64,000 nucleotides of DNA from Ctenosaura bakeri. Lineage: Eukaryota > Chordata > Lepidosauria > Squamata > Iguanidae. The stretch covers positions 248,001 to 312,000 of the forward strand of contig CAOLHI010001297.1 in assembly GCA_948474755.1 (NCBI GenBank). Direction: 5' to 3'. A model generated the notes under the pieces. The model searched no databases and had not been told where the DNA came from. It saw nothing but the letters and a program-made list of their open reading frames with translations. Position 1 is the stretch's first letter, and each line of letters begins with the position of its first letter. The translations under genes and the position numbers were made by a program. Positions 9,691 through 21,393 of the stretch are shown here, in pieces.

Positions 9691-11313
9691 TTAGAACAAC
9701 ATTTAATTTCAGAAGAGGGATAGATTTCTTAACTTGATGAGTAGCAACCTGAAACTAGATCTAGGCAAGGCACTGATGATACTATATGATGTTATACCAT
9801 CCGGAGGCAAGTTAGAGGCATTTCCAATTGTTCTAAATTCTAAATTATTACTGCTGCCTCTGAAAAGTCATGGTTTTGTGGATGCTCTTCAGCCAATCTT
9901 TAGACCTAGATTTTCATTCCTAAATTGTGACTAGAAATATCATTGAAGAATTTAGATTGGTGTACCAGCTGTGCACTTTTCTGGAAACTTTGATCAGGCT
10001 ACAGTGATATGGTAAACATGTTACCTCCAGCCTTGATTATTATAACACCTTCTACTTTTACAGATATAGCATTGAATTCATGGGGAATTGTGCTCCTAGA
10101 ATGTGATATGACAACATGAAGGAACAGCAAACCTTTTGTTGGAAATAAAAATAGAAAGATAAGATAAAACCTCAGATACTAAAGACGTGGAAGAAAGATG
10201 ACATTTTAAAAACTGGCCCATTCATCCCAAACAATTATAGTCCCACAAAGACTGTGCTAGAATAGACCAATTGAATCAATTGTTGTATGTTGAGTCAGCA
10301 TGAAGTTAAACTCTATTGATTCAACAGGACTACTTTAATTGAGAATAACAATAGGACTCAGACCTCTGTACGTTATGTTTGGCTCAGACTGAGTTAAAAC
10401 ACTCCAAGCAACTAATGAATCTTTAATTCTATTTGTCCTCCAACTGTATGATAATACAGATCTTTTCATCTGCTGCTTAATTTTCAGCAGAAATTTAAAG
10501 TTACAAACTAGCTTCAAGAGATGATTCAATCTACCAAGAGAGCATCACCAAATGTACAACTGTCATAATAAATTTAATATTTTTTCAAAAAAAGAAGAAT
10601 AGAGCTTGTGTCAGAAGGTTGAACAGCTTCAGCTAACATTACATATGCACTTTCAGTATCTAATTAGCTGATAATACTCTGGGTGCTTGTAAGGTACAAT
10701 TCAAATGCCTTGCTTACAACAGTGTTTAGCATTTGGCAAATAAATCTTCGTAGCAATTAAATCTCTTGCTATTATGAAAATGCTACCATACTGTTGTAAT
10801 AATGGAGGATAACACAGTCAATTCCACTAATCAAGAGGCTATTCTTTGAATAATTGCAAGATTTATGAGTAATCATTGCAAAAGATATGCTGTAATTCAG
10901 TACACCAAGTACACAAAATCTACTACCTTTCAAATAAATCTGATTGATGCAACCTTACCCTTTATGTGAGGCACATGCATAAAAATCCTTCATAATGGTT
11001 GAAGCAGAACTTCCAGTTGTCTCATTCTCAAATGATTTCCTTTCCTTTCCCAAGTCTGAAACCATGAACATTTGGAAATGCCACCCCATCAACAAAAAAA
11101 CAATAGCCAGAGATGAAAGAACAAAAGATGGATTTCATTTCCATAGAAGTTTCTTATATAATTTCATGGACAGAACCATTTGTCTTCAGATAAGTTCCTC
11201 CAGAATGGGTGGGGCAGTGGCTTCTGTAGGAGAGGGGGGCTGTATCCACTTGGGATTTTCACCCAAAATTTAAGGAATCATCCAAAGTAGGGAAACCATT
11301 TTGAGGATAAGGT
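9691..11313. other. No gene recognised; candidate conserved non-coding stretch at 10560-10960
   Basis: No transposon signature is visible in most of this stretch. 10560-10960 is AT-rich, non-repetitive and contains homeodomain-type sites such as CTAATTAG; whether it is conserved cannot be judged from one sequence. Confidence 0.3.
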
Positions 11314-11400
11314 TCAGTACCTTGGATAGTTCCTTTGAAGTCTGGCCAAAAACCCAGAGTGGAGTCACCACCCAACTGGCATGGAAGCCACTGGCTAACA
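11314..11400 (+). repeat. Unclassified dispersed repeat X1, copy a
   Basis: The core ACCTTGGATAGTTCCTTTGA followed by AACCCAGAGTGGAGTCAC aligns by eye with copies at 18540-18725, 31105-31165, 37730-37810, 43565-43650, 50215-50340 and 51290-51375. In this frame it reads STLDSSFEV, close to GTLDHSFKI at the 18.6 kb copy. I cannot name the family. Confidence 0.55.
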
Positions 11401-13896
11401 CAAAACAGGAAGCAATTTGGAGAGAGGGGATAGATTCTCCCCCCAGCCACCGCAAGCTAAGTGACATCAGCAGGTTATGGTCACTCTGTTGATATTGGCA
11501 CAGTGGCCACACTGCTTGACATCTTGTATCTCTGGCCAAAGTACCATCTGGAGCTTTTTTTTTAGCTGAAACCTTATCCAGGAATCTTCTAACATTTTTC
11601 CCGCACACCCCACTCTCCTACTCCTTGGACAATTCCAATACCTAGCTGGAAATCATAAAAGAAGTCACAGAATTTAAAAGGAAACTTTCTACATATCAAA
11701 AGTTTCTACAAAAGCTTATCAAATGTCCAAATATAAGTCCATTTGTAAATGTTATCTATATATCATTCTTTCAAATGTTGCACGCATTGTTAGATTTTCT
11801 CTTTATTGGATGTGGAGAAAAACTGTCTTAACTAATGAAAAAGGGCAGAAAAATGTCCACTTCATTGGACATTTGTTAATTTTGAAAAAAAAAAGTTAAA
11901 TAATTCAAATGAACATCTACAGTGCAGTTTCCACAGCCTTGTTGCACAGATTTTTTTTTTTAAAAAAAGGAATCACTGGATGAATTATTTGCATGCCTTT
12001 GATTAATAATCTCCCTTTTTATGTTTGCTGTGTTTGTGTGCTTTGCTTCACAAAGGTTAAAGAGACTATTTTTTTTACAAATTGTTGAAACACTGTTGGG
12101 GAAATTTTTACAAGACAAGAAATTTTGCAAGTGCTGCTGATTTCTAGACAGGTATCTCAATATGTTGAGACACCATCTTGTAAATATTTTTTTCTCCATT
12201 TTTTTTTTCAATTGACTAATGTTGTTTTATTGTTTGCACACTAACCTGACACCTTGGCCTACAGGCATAGAAATACAGGAATATACAAGCGGAAGAATAC
12301 ATTAAAAAATAAAATTGCTTAGAAGACCAGATTAGAAAATTTGGAGAGGTTCCAATATGAGTATTAGTTGAGAAAGTGCAAAACTTCACTTAATTATTCA
12401 CTTACTGCATCATCATTAACATGTAAAACCAGCATCACAGAGAAAGCACCAAATGAAGTTTCTGTCTCAGATTTTCAAATTCAGTAGTACCTTTGCTGAT
12501 CAATCCACTACTCATATCCATTGGCACTACAACTGAAACTGATTTGAATTTCATGGCTCCTTCCTATGTTGCCTTGTGATTCTTCCCCATCCCCAGCTGC
12601 AAGATGAGCTGGAATATCTGTAAAAGAATGTTCTGCAGCCCAAGGGAACTGACAGTTTTAAAGGGCTCTATGGAAAAAACCATTCCAGTTACACTGCTAT
12701 ACATTTTGCATATGTAAAACATGGTCAGCTATCAACACCAACTGCAACTGTAACAACTTATGCTGAAGAAGTATCTCTTTCTGATAGTTCATTGTGGCAA
12801 ACAAAGCACACAACAGGCAGAGGAAGCAACTGATATAATGACACTATCTATCTATATCTACACTTAGAGTGTCAGAAACAGAAGGATTGCATATTCAGCT
12901 CTCTTCTAAATGAACACTGGGAATGGTAATACCGCTGAAAGACACAATCCCTATACTGACAGTGGGGGAAATTCAGCCTTGAGGTCACATGTGGGCTGCT
13001 CCCAAAGTAATTTTTGTAACCCTAGACCTCTCCAAACTATTCACAAGGCAAAACATCTATTCTGAAAACTGTCAAGAGTAAGGATTCACTTTTTCCATAC
13101 CTTGCAGGGTGCCTTGTATGGCTGACTAACTCTCTTTGGTTTTCTTTCCATTTCTTGACATTTTGGCAATCCATGCATCCCTCAGAGGACCATATCAGCA
13201 GAAAAGTGTCCTCTGGAATGGCTAAAGTTGCCCAACCCTGCTCTGGGGGAGCACCTGCTTGGACTAAGGATGGAAAAGAAAGAGGGGAAAAACAGAACAG
13301 GGCAAAGGAGGGATGGGAAAGGATGGGGAAAGGATATGATTTGGCAATCTTAAATAAAATGGACTTTTCACACCTTTTAAGAGTCATTGTGAGAAGAAAT
13401 ACATTTCACCTTGAGAACTGGCACATTTGCAAGATTTGCAAGACATTTCTAAGGAATAAAATATACCCCAGACAGTGTGTTCTTTCTAAAATGCAAAGGA
13501 CTACAGTGTTCCCAGTTGGGAAAAAAATGCAAACAGACGCCCCTTTGAGCATAAGGGAAAATATGTAAATTAGTTAAATTAATTAAACATATATCAAGGT
13601 GCACATTAAGAAAGCACACCTTAAAATGTGTTTTAAAAAATCACATCACAGCCCTGCAGACTCTTGAAACTTCATATGAGAAAAGGACAAGGGGAAAACA
13701 GAGAAACACAATGAAATTAAGGTTGGGAGATCTTTATAGTCCTCCTTGGAACTGATTGGAAAGTCCCCCCTTCCATATGAACAGCCAGTACTCTACTCTT
13801 GCACATATCAAGTCCCAAACGTTTTTGGATCTACTTTACAGTTATGCTAACAAGGTAAGGATTCATTTGTTTTACTATATCCTGGAAATAAGTGAG
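11401..13896. other. No recognised feature
   Basis: Contains several A/T homopolymers (for example 11949-11967) and short frames. The 137-codon plus frame at 13155-13568 has no domain, no splice logic and low-complexity charged composition; I do not support it as a gene. Confidence 0.35.
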
Positions 13897-14400
13897 TGTG
13901 ACAGAGCCCAGGGGGATGGTTTGCAGAGCAGCCTAGTAATCATATTGGCTCTCTGACTGAGAAGAACTCAGCCCTACCTAGAGGGAAGGGCTCCAGGGGG
14001 AGACAGCCAACAGCTTATATATACTGCTAGTGTGGGTTAGAAATCTGTTAGTCCTTTCACAAGTTTCATAGGGAAAACATCAGAGCATCCAGTTAACCAA
14101 AAGAGGGTTTTCTGGGAGATGGTTAGCTTCTCAGACGCCTAGTGTGGGGGAGAGAAGTAACTATGCCACCTCTGAAAGGGTCAGAGAATGGAACCCTAGG
14201 TGAGGAAACAGACCTTTGTGCTGGCAGAGCCAAAAACATGCATTTGAAAACTCTGTTGCGGAAACACTGAAGTCTTTTGAAGAGAATAATTAAATATTTG
14301 CGAGAAAGTGTTAATTTGCTTGAATCTTTCTGCATCCTCAATACCTTTTCACTTGTTGGTTCTTTTAATAAAGATATCATTCTGTTTTTCTATAAGTACA
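13897..14400 (+). mobile_element. Probable solo LTR (copy D)
   Basis: Starts TGTGACAGAGCCC, has a TATA-like box (CTTATATATACTG, about 14014-14026), a polyadenylation signal AATAAA near 14367, and ends in ACA at 14400, giving an LTR-like TG...CA outline of about 504 bp. The start resembles four other LTR-like segments in the window. No target duplication is visible and no gag or pol is attached. A Ty3/gypsy origin is a guess from the terminus. Confidence 0.5.
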
Positions 14401-14894
14401 GCCTCAATAGATTGTTTTGTTTAGTTTCATTTTATTTACTTTTTTATTTGATAATTTTATTCACATTTCAACAGATAAAACAAACAATAATTTCTGCAAT
14501 GTTTACATGTAATGTTATTCCTTCTTCCTTTCCTTTCTGGATTACAATTATTGATATCCCCTCTACTTGTTATACCACATATCACAATAAAATGTTAATA
14601 ATCTATGATTTGTTAGTTCCTGCTATATATCTCTACTTAACTTGTTACATGATATTTCCTTAACTGTTAACTGTATAATAATTGTTATCATGACAAATGT
14701 ATACCCCCTCTCAACCCAAATCTGTAACAATCTTCCACTCTTTGTTAATATCCTCATCTGATTTCCCTTTCAATTTTTGTGTAAGTATGTCCGCATTTCT
14801 GTTTTCCATAAAAACTGTCCACCACTGTTCCAATTTAGTTTCATTTTAAACACACCACCACAGATTATCCATCCCTTCTTGGAGGAACCATTAA
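14401..14894 (-). other. T-rich sequence resembling an old LINE 3' end
   Basis: Strand-biased pyrimidine-rich sequence like the 3' UTR of the minus-strand L1 at 1358-1898, but with no tail or duplication that proves it. No gene. Confidence 0.25.
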
Positions 14895-15090
14895 AAATCT
14901 TTGCCCTTTTCCACAAAGGTTGTGGGTTTTAGGGAAAGCAGGGGTATGACTAAGTGTGGGGAGGGAGCCAGGGTGTGATAATAACATTAAAAGGGGGCAT
15001 TGCTACTCCAGTGAGGAAGAAAAGAAAACAGGCCTGGTTTGTTTTTGCCCTGGGCTAGCCCAAGCAAGCTTTGCCAAGCAACCCTTCCTT
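14895..15090 (+). repeat. Unclassified dispersed repeat X3, copy a
   Basis: TTTAGGGAAAGCAG, GGGAGCCAGG and CCCTGGGCTAGCCCAA blocks occur in the same order at 56215-56390, and the first part (CACAAAGGTTGTGG...GGGAAAGCAGGG) also at 23560-23640. Family unknown. Confidence 0.5.
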
Positions 15091-15114
15091 TCCTTTATCT
15101 TCCCTCTCCTCAAA

Positions 15115-15134
15115 ACACACACACACACACACAC
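15115..15134. repeat. (AC)10 microsatellite
   Basis: Pure AC dinucleotide run. Confidence 0.9.
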
Positions 15135-15589
15135 CCTTCTGTGATAGTAAGTACTCATGCATTTCAATGAACAGCACCTTTGCTTAGCTCTCATTTGAAT
15201 ACATCTGGGCTTTTCATTTATTTGAGGGGGTTGATAGGAGATGAAGTTGTCATTGTTGCTACCCAAAAATCCAGGAGTAGGATGGTAAACTTCTCTCTGT
15301 GCTTCCTTCAGCATACACTGTACTCCCTGTCAATTCATTATACAATCCTGAAAAGTACCACTGTGTCAAGGGAATTGTTGTTGCAGGAATACAAATCAGA
15401 TATTAACTCAGATGGCATTCTCTCTTTACGTATATAGGATGAGAAGACTTTGTTTAGACCAGAATGGTATTCAAGAGAATCAGAGTTACAAAATTGCTTT
15501 GATCCACTGAAGCATTTATGGAGAAAGTCAGCCTGAAGCCCTTTAGAATGGGAAAATGATCAAATCAAAGAGATGGTCCAAAACCATAG

Positions 15590-16090
15590 GGCCATACAAT
15601 CGTAAAGTTGCAAGGGGCCCTATGGGCCATCAGGTCCAACCCCCTGCTCAGTGCAGGATTTCCAGATAAAGAATCCTCAGCAAGTAGTTGTCCAGCCTCT
15701 TTTTTGAAGTTGTCCAGAGAAGGAAAACTCCACCTTTCTAGGCAGTTGGTTCGATTGCCAAATCACTCTCACCGTCAAGAAATACCTTCTAATGTCCAAT
15801 GCAAATCTATCCTCCTGTAATTTAAAACCATTAGACCTAGTTCTACCTCTAAGACAGCAGATAACAAGTTTACACTCTCCTTTTTGTATTAGCTCTTGAG
15901 ACATTTAAAGAGCGTGATCATGACACCGCTCATTCTTCTCTTTGCTAAACTGAACATGCCCAGATCCTTCACATGTTTTGCTCTCCATACTTCTTCTCAT
16001 CCATGTTGCCCTCCTCTGAATCCCCTCCAACTTTTCTTTATAATTCTTAAAATGCAGTGCCCAGAACTGAACACAGCACTCCAGAGGGAT
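15590..16090 (-). mobile_element. CR1 LINE 3' fragment
   Basis: The complement of a CR1 3' region: the tail side at 15590-15660 (CATACAATCGTAAAG, GGCCATCAGGTCCAACCCC) is followed by TTGTCCAGCCTC, the LINE-coding remnant and GCCCAGAACTGAACACAG near the right end. All these blocks recur in the CR1 copies at 47900 and 62101. Full of indels and stops; 5'-truncated as usual for CR1. Confidence 0.85.
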
Positions 16091-16479
16091 ACGTTTGTGT
16101 TGATACTAACAATAGAATTCAGGCCAAAGAATTCTATATGTTTCTTAGTTCATTTTGAATTTTAAACATTTTTGAATTGTTATTTCAGGTGTTGGCATGT
16201 TTCCCTGCTAAATGGAAACAAAAATTTATATGTTTTTTCAGGTTGATCCTATGCAGATTTATTCGGAAATGTGTTTCCAGCCCTATACACAGTGATACCA
16301 ATACATCCCTGTTTCACGAATGAGGAAGAAATATAAGGGCTTTCCCAGCTGAGGAAAAATATGGATATTCTTTCCCATTTTGAAAACAAGACAGAGTTAT
16401 TATTCATCCTACTTCACATGAATGGGCAGACCACGTTAGTGCCTTCCTTTATCTGTGAAATAGGTTTAATCTTTTGCAA
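16091..16479. other. No recognised feature
   Basis: Short AT-rich stretch between the CR1 fragment and the candidate non-coding element; a weak AATCCTATGCA-type dispersed motif lies at about 16243. Confidence 0.3.
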
Positions 16480-16930
16480 TAGCTGATGAAAGAAATCGCC
16501 ACATTTTCCACGGATCCTCAAGAATTGTTCAGAAACCTTTCACTTAATTTGCAACATTCACCTATAACCTTGGATATGGAGCTTCAATTCCCAGAAATGG
16601 AGATCATGGTAATTTGCAGTCAATCCTAAGCTGCATTTTTGTCTTATTAAAATGTTTAAGCGTCAGAAGCAAACAGCTGATTATATGTTTGCTTTCGAGC
16701 AGCTTGCATTCACAAATAGCAACTCTCTTGTAATCTGTTTAATGTGTGGAATTACATCCGGAAGCTGAACCAATGCACCTTTATATGAAGTGGCACAGTA
16801 TTTTGAATGGTGCTTTATTGAAATCCTGTAAATCCTATTCCTCTGGAGTAGTTCTCCAGAGATGAGTTCTATTAGCTTAACAAGTGTTTGCAATGAATGT
16901 TGGCCTGACTTTTACTTGAGTCTTTCAACC
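16480..16930. other. Candidate conserved non-coding element
   Basis: Repeat-free by eye, with retained CpGs (for example AAGCGTCAG, TTTCGAGCAG, CATCCGGAAG) in an otherwise CpG-poor region, and AT-rich transcription-factor-like words. An open frame of 70 codons crosses it but shows no domain. The call is an impression from composition only. Confidence 0.25.
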
Positions 16931-17796
16931 ATGACAATATAATTAAATGTTGCCAATGATCTATCAAGTACTAGACACAAAGATGAAATGACAAGGAGAC
17001 TTTATGCTATTCAGAAAGAAGAGCTTTTCAACTCCCTGTATCATAATATCTTGTTGAACAAACACATTGATACTAGTCTGAATGCTAAAGCAGTAGCTTG
17101 CATTAAAACCTTACTAGGCACTATACGGTACGTTAATTACAAATGGTTACAATCTGTTGATACTAAATGATGGACGTATAAGTTGCTCATGAGACATTAG
17201 GCAGCTATAGTATGCTAGAAGTGCTTTTGTAGATCCATTTTTCATACCGTTCCCCAGTTGCACACTGGTTTACTTACAGTGCCAAGTCACTTTGACAGAG
17301 GTTCACAGCAGAAATCCTGTCAGTGCCATACACATGTATAAATTCCCTTGCAGATATAATTGTACTTTTGTGGCTATCTTCAAACATGGTTGGTAAGTGG
17401 AGCTTCACAAATGGAATGACTTTACATGGGCCAAAATCCTACAGTTAGTCATGACTAAAGTAGAGTCATTGAATCAAGTGGGCTGCCCTACATGCTGGCT
17501 CACCATTCAACAATTGATTGAATGGATCACTCTAGTTGTGTTTCCCCATAGGATTCCAGCTATGCAATTGCACATAATTAATGGTACTTGATTCAGAGCT
17601 TGGACAAATAAGAGTTTTGACAAGAACTCCCAGAATTTCCTTATCCAGGACAGATGCTTCAGTAGCTTCTACTTCTCCAAGCTGTGCTTAGGTGACAGCA
17701 CAGCACAGCACCAGCTAGAAGCAATAAGGGCATTCTTTTGCCTGAACTCTCAATGTATCTCAGCCTCCAGCACTGAGGTCTCTCTCCAAATGTGAT
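16931..17796. other. No gene; short palindromic dispersed motif at about 17435-17510
   Basis: CAGTTAGTCATGACTAAAG is near-palindromic and is followed by TGAATCAAGTGGG; a relative lies at 43740-43805 (GAAACTTAATTTAGTAATG...). Otherwise nothing recognised. Confidence 0.3.
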
Positions 17797-17865
17797 TGGA
17801 TTACAACTCCTATCATGTCCCGCCATTAGTTGTGCTGGCAAGAGCTGGTGGGAATTTCAATGCAT
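17797..17865. mobile_element. hAT-type MITE fragment
   Basis: GGATTACAACTCCTATCATG followed by GCTGGCAAGAGCTGGTGGGA is the decayed inner palindrome of the abundant 'ACTACAACTCCCATCA' hAT-like family; better copies are at 43099 and 46490. Confidence 0.45.
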
Positions 17866-18337
17866 TATTCATGCATAAGTTCCCTTACACATATTGTTGT
17901 TATTTTGGGGCGCATTGCACAACATCAGTATTCAGTTCATAGTGGTGCAAGTGGACTTCCAGAAATGTAAGTGTTGCAGATGAAATTGTGCATCCTAAGG
18001 TGATAAATAATTAACTGTCTGTGCCTTTGGTCACATGATACTAATCTTTTCACCAGGACTGCAGAAATAGCCACAGTACATTCCCCACTGCACAGTGGAA
18101 CAATAAACAGGCACATTGGAAGATACATATTGTTGATATTCAGCAAAAGGGTAGTATGGCACAACCACTGTGCAACTCCATGAGTGGCAATTCATAGCAT
18201 GCAAACATAATGTAAAATCTTGGCCCATATGTCTTCTAAAATGAAGATGTTAAATCTGTATTGTTTTGGCAAATATTTCCATACTTCATACTGTGTTGGT
18301 ATCACATTTCTTGCCATTTATAAACACAGATGAGTGG
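17866..18337. other. No recognised feature
   Basis: Short minus-strand frames at 17937-18228 have no supporting context. Confidence 0.3.
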
Positions 18338-18480
18338 AATCATAGAATAATACAGTTGTAAGAGACCACAGGGGCCATCCAGTTCAACCCCCTTCTTTGC
18401 AGGAACACACACCAAAGTACTCCCAACAGATGGTGATTCAGCTTCTATACTTTTAGAAGCAGCAGGACCACGCAAATTGT
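18338..18480 (-). mobile_element. CR1 LINE 3' end fragment
   Basis: Begins with the CR1 tail octamer in complement (AATCATAGAATAATACAG), then GGCCATCCAGTTCAACCCCC and CAACAGATGGTGATTCAGC, the order seen in all CR1 tails. Confidence 0.8.
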
Positions 18481-18539
18481 GTTGACTCGCATCTGTGTGG
18501 CTTCATACATGCTATTACTCATTACTACTGCCACTGTTT

Positions 18540-18725
18540 AGGTATAGAACCATCTAGAGAGGGAGTTGGTGGCTTCCATTTAATTGAGGCAGTGAATCTC
18601 CTCTGAGTTTCAGATTGAATCTTGAAGGAGTGATCCAAGGTACCAGACTCTAGTGTCAACATAGGTTCACCAACTTGGATAGCATTATAATCACTGGCTA
18701 CTATAACAAAAGGATTAGGGAACCT
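18540..18725 (-). repeat. Unclassified dispersed repeat X1, copy b
   Basis: The longest clean copy. On the minus strand it reads GGTACCTTGGATCACTCCTT, then AACTCAGAGGAGATTCACTG and TGGAAGCCACCAACTCC. It lies in a 67-codon open frame containing GTLDHSFKIQSETQRRFTA. The shared frame with copy a could be a relic of a coding sequence or a by-product of DNA similarity. Confidence 0.55.
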
Positions 18726-19084
18726 CAAAAGATTATTAGCTATATATTCCTCAAAATTAGAACAGATTTCTCAAACTCTAAATGAAGTACCCTATGAAAC
18801 AAAATAAACCTTATCAAATAGAAGACAATGCATATTGATCACATGGATCTAATTTAACAACTTATGCCTGAAAGTTAATAGTAATATGAAGAGCCAATCT
18901 TCCTTCAATTATTCCCTTATCCTCCCTAATAAGGGGCAGAAAACCACTTTGAATGACTCTGTCAACCAGAACTGGAGCCTAAAACCAAGTTTCTTAGAGT
19001 AATGTCAAATAGAGCTACATAATTTGTGAGATTGGTATCAGATCTCTTAGATGCCCAACTGGAAATGTTCAAAAAGAAAAGTTT

Positions 19085-19200
19085 GATAGGCATTGAAGCT
19101 GAGATTAAAACCCAGTGCAGGTTCACCATGCCAATGACATCAGGGGCTGGACTTGATGACCCCTGTGATCTCTGCCAATTCTGTGATTGAATCCAATAGC
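19085..19200 (+). mobile_element. CR1 LINE 3' end fragment
   Basis: GGGGCTGGACTTGATGACCC and CAATTCTGTGATTG are the CR1 3' terminal sequence and its octamer tail in plus orientation. Confidence 0.7.
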
Positions 19201-19659
19201 TTCCATGGCTCACTTATTTTTCTAGATGGATTAGTTCAGTTCAACATTTTCAATAAACCAATCTAATGTGCCAAATCCAAAATGTGAATTGGGATAATAC
19301 TACACAATACCATGCAAGCTTTGGTGGGTCACCAGATCCATTCACCAGGAAAGGTAGTGCAATTTGGGAGAATTAAACATGGAATGCAGCAGATTTTCCA
19401 ATACCTTGCCTGTGAAAGGACATTGCTCTCCAAGTTTCAGACTAATATGAAAAATATTAAACAATTAAGCTATTTTTGAACCTGTACTCCAAAATAATTC
19501 AGGCCTCCCCACATCCCTGAATCAGTTCACAATAAGTATAGGAAACTCCTGCTTCTCCTACTTTTGATAAGACTTGAAATATCTTTATCATGTCAGCATA
19601 TTTCAGGATCTTAGGTACCCAGAAATACAATAAATTTTTGGAACTTCAGATAATTAAAT

Positions 19660-19900
19660 CCCAGATGTGCATGAGGAGAAAGAATTGGAGAAGAAATGAG
19701 ATACTACCTAAATATTAGGAACAACTTCTTCATGGTAAGAGCTGTTCTACAGTGGAATAGATTGACTTCTTTTTTGGAAGTTTTAAACAGAGGTTGGATA
19801 GCTGTCTCTCGAGTGTTTTAGTTGTGTTTTCCTGCATGGTAGGGGGTTGGATTAGGTGGTCCTTGCAGCTATTTCCAATGCCATGATTCTATGATTCTAA
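19660..19900 (+). mobile_element. CR1 LINE 3' end fragment
   Basis: Contains TTAGGAACAACTTCTTCATG, AGAGGTTGGATAGCTG and the terminal GGGTTGGATTAGGTGGTCC, ending in the octamer repeats ATGATTCTATGATTCTA at about 19881-19897. The typical short, 5'-truncated CR1. Confidence 0.88.
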
Positions 19901-20820
19901 GCCTTTTATGATAAAGCAAAAATTTTGATTATGGAAGAAAGAAGCAAACATTTTTCCTCAGCTGACATGGCAATCACTCTCTCTAATATTTATCTATCCA
20001 CACCAAACAATACTGTGGTGCTAGTCAAAACACATTCATAAAAAGTGATTCACCACACTTGCTGTTAATAGCTAAGTTGACTTCTCAGATCACAGTTGTT
20101 TCCCCACAGTAGCCAAGAGCAAAGCAATGCTTTTGATGTCAACAGAAACATAGATTATTAGCAGAGAGATGTAAGATGATCATTTCACAACAACAACAAC
20201 AACAATGTGATTTGAAAAATGATACAAGCCAAAAAGTGAAAAATAACTATATTGATTTAGTTCTCATTAACTAGAATGTATTTTCTTTTTCAAAGCAGAA
20301 AGTAATGGCTGACAGATGTGTCATATTTGCCTAAAGAGAAATGTGAATTCTGTTAAGATATTGCCAGGGGTACTTAAAAAAAAAGTTTAATGCTTTTTCA
20401 AAAGCATTTATTAGAAAACACACAGTGCTCAGGATTGTATCATATATACAGAATTTTGGTCCTATTGAATAAGTATCCTCTCAGCTCATTTTCATAGCTG
20501 GATCAGAACAATTTTGAGAGAGGTACAGGACAACTGTATGGTCAGTGTGGAAGCCCTCTCTAGCCCCTTGGTTTTCAACTAGTGGAGTGCTATTATGTCA
20601 CAGAAGAAGGCAAGTTGGGGAACCAATTGCTGAGCAGGGAGGGCAAGACCAAGCCTGTTTTTCTTCCTCCCAGACTGGAGTAGCAGCATCCCTTTAAATC
20701 TACTATAGCACCCTGGCTCCTTCCCTTCCACTTATGCAACCCAGCTTACCTCTCAAACCACCACCTTAGTGGATAAAAGGCAAAGCTTCAAAAAACATTA
20801 TTCAAAAAGGATTGCTATCC
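19901..20820. other. No recognised feature except a short (CAA)n
   Basis: (CAA)6 lies at about 20187-20205. The rest shows no gene or known repeat. Confidence 0.35.
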
Positions 20821-21393
20821 TGTGGTAGTGTGTTCTTTTAAAAGTAAAACTAAAGAAAATACTCTGTTGAGGCAGAAATTATAAAAATAGAATGTGCTTT
20901 TTATTAAAAATTATACACAGGGAAAGATGTATTGGGTTTTTCCAAAGTATTCAAACAAAACAACACTTCACCAAAGATATCTAAGTAATTTCTCCAAATC
21001 ACCATAGTATTCAGGAACAGACCTTTATATACACACACCCCTTTGGCTCCCCTTAGTACAAAGGCATAATTCCCCACTCAGGGTCCCACTTTCTGACCTA
21101 CTTAGAAATGGTTTGGGGTTTTTTTCTGCCTCACACTAGGATACTGAGAAGACAACCCCTTTTCTCGGACAACTCCCTTTGTTTGACTGAAGGCTCTGAC
21201 TTAAAAGTATTCTCTAAGAATCTCACTGAAGGATGTGAGAATCCAGTTAACACTCTTTGTATATATGTCTTCTGCTGTCTCACCTACAGCCCCTCCCTCT
21301 TATTAGAGCTGGGTTTTGCTCAGAGCCAATCTGGTTATATGACCACCTGTCCCTAGGGCTTCTCTGCTAGCCACACCCCCAGGCTCCATCACA
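20821..21393 (-). mobile_element. Probable solo LTR (copy A)
   Basis: On the minus strand it starts TGTGATGGAGCCTGGGGGTG at 21393 and ends ...ACCACA at 20821 (TG...CA). It has AATAAA close to the 3' end (plus-strand TTTATT near 20902). Blocks GAGAAGACAACC, AAGGCTCTGAC and CCCTCCCTCTTAT align with copy B at 53702-54232. No flanking duplication was found; no internal genes. Confidence 0.55.

Noticed and set aside
13155..13568. 137-codon plus-strand frame
   Set aside because: No domain, no splice logic, no conservation evidence; an overlapping minus frame of 116 codons is equally open.
13897..14400. Complete endogenous retrovirus
   Set aside because: Only LTR-like segments; no gag, pol or env reading frames accompany them.
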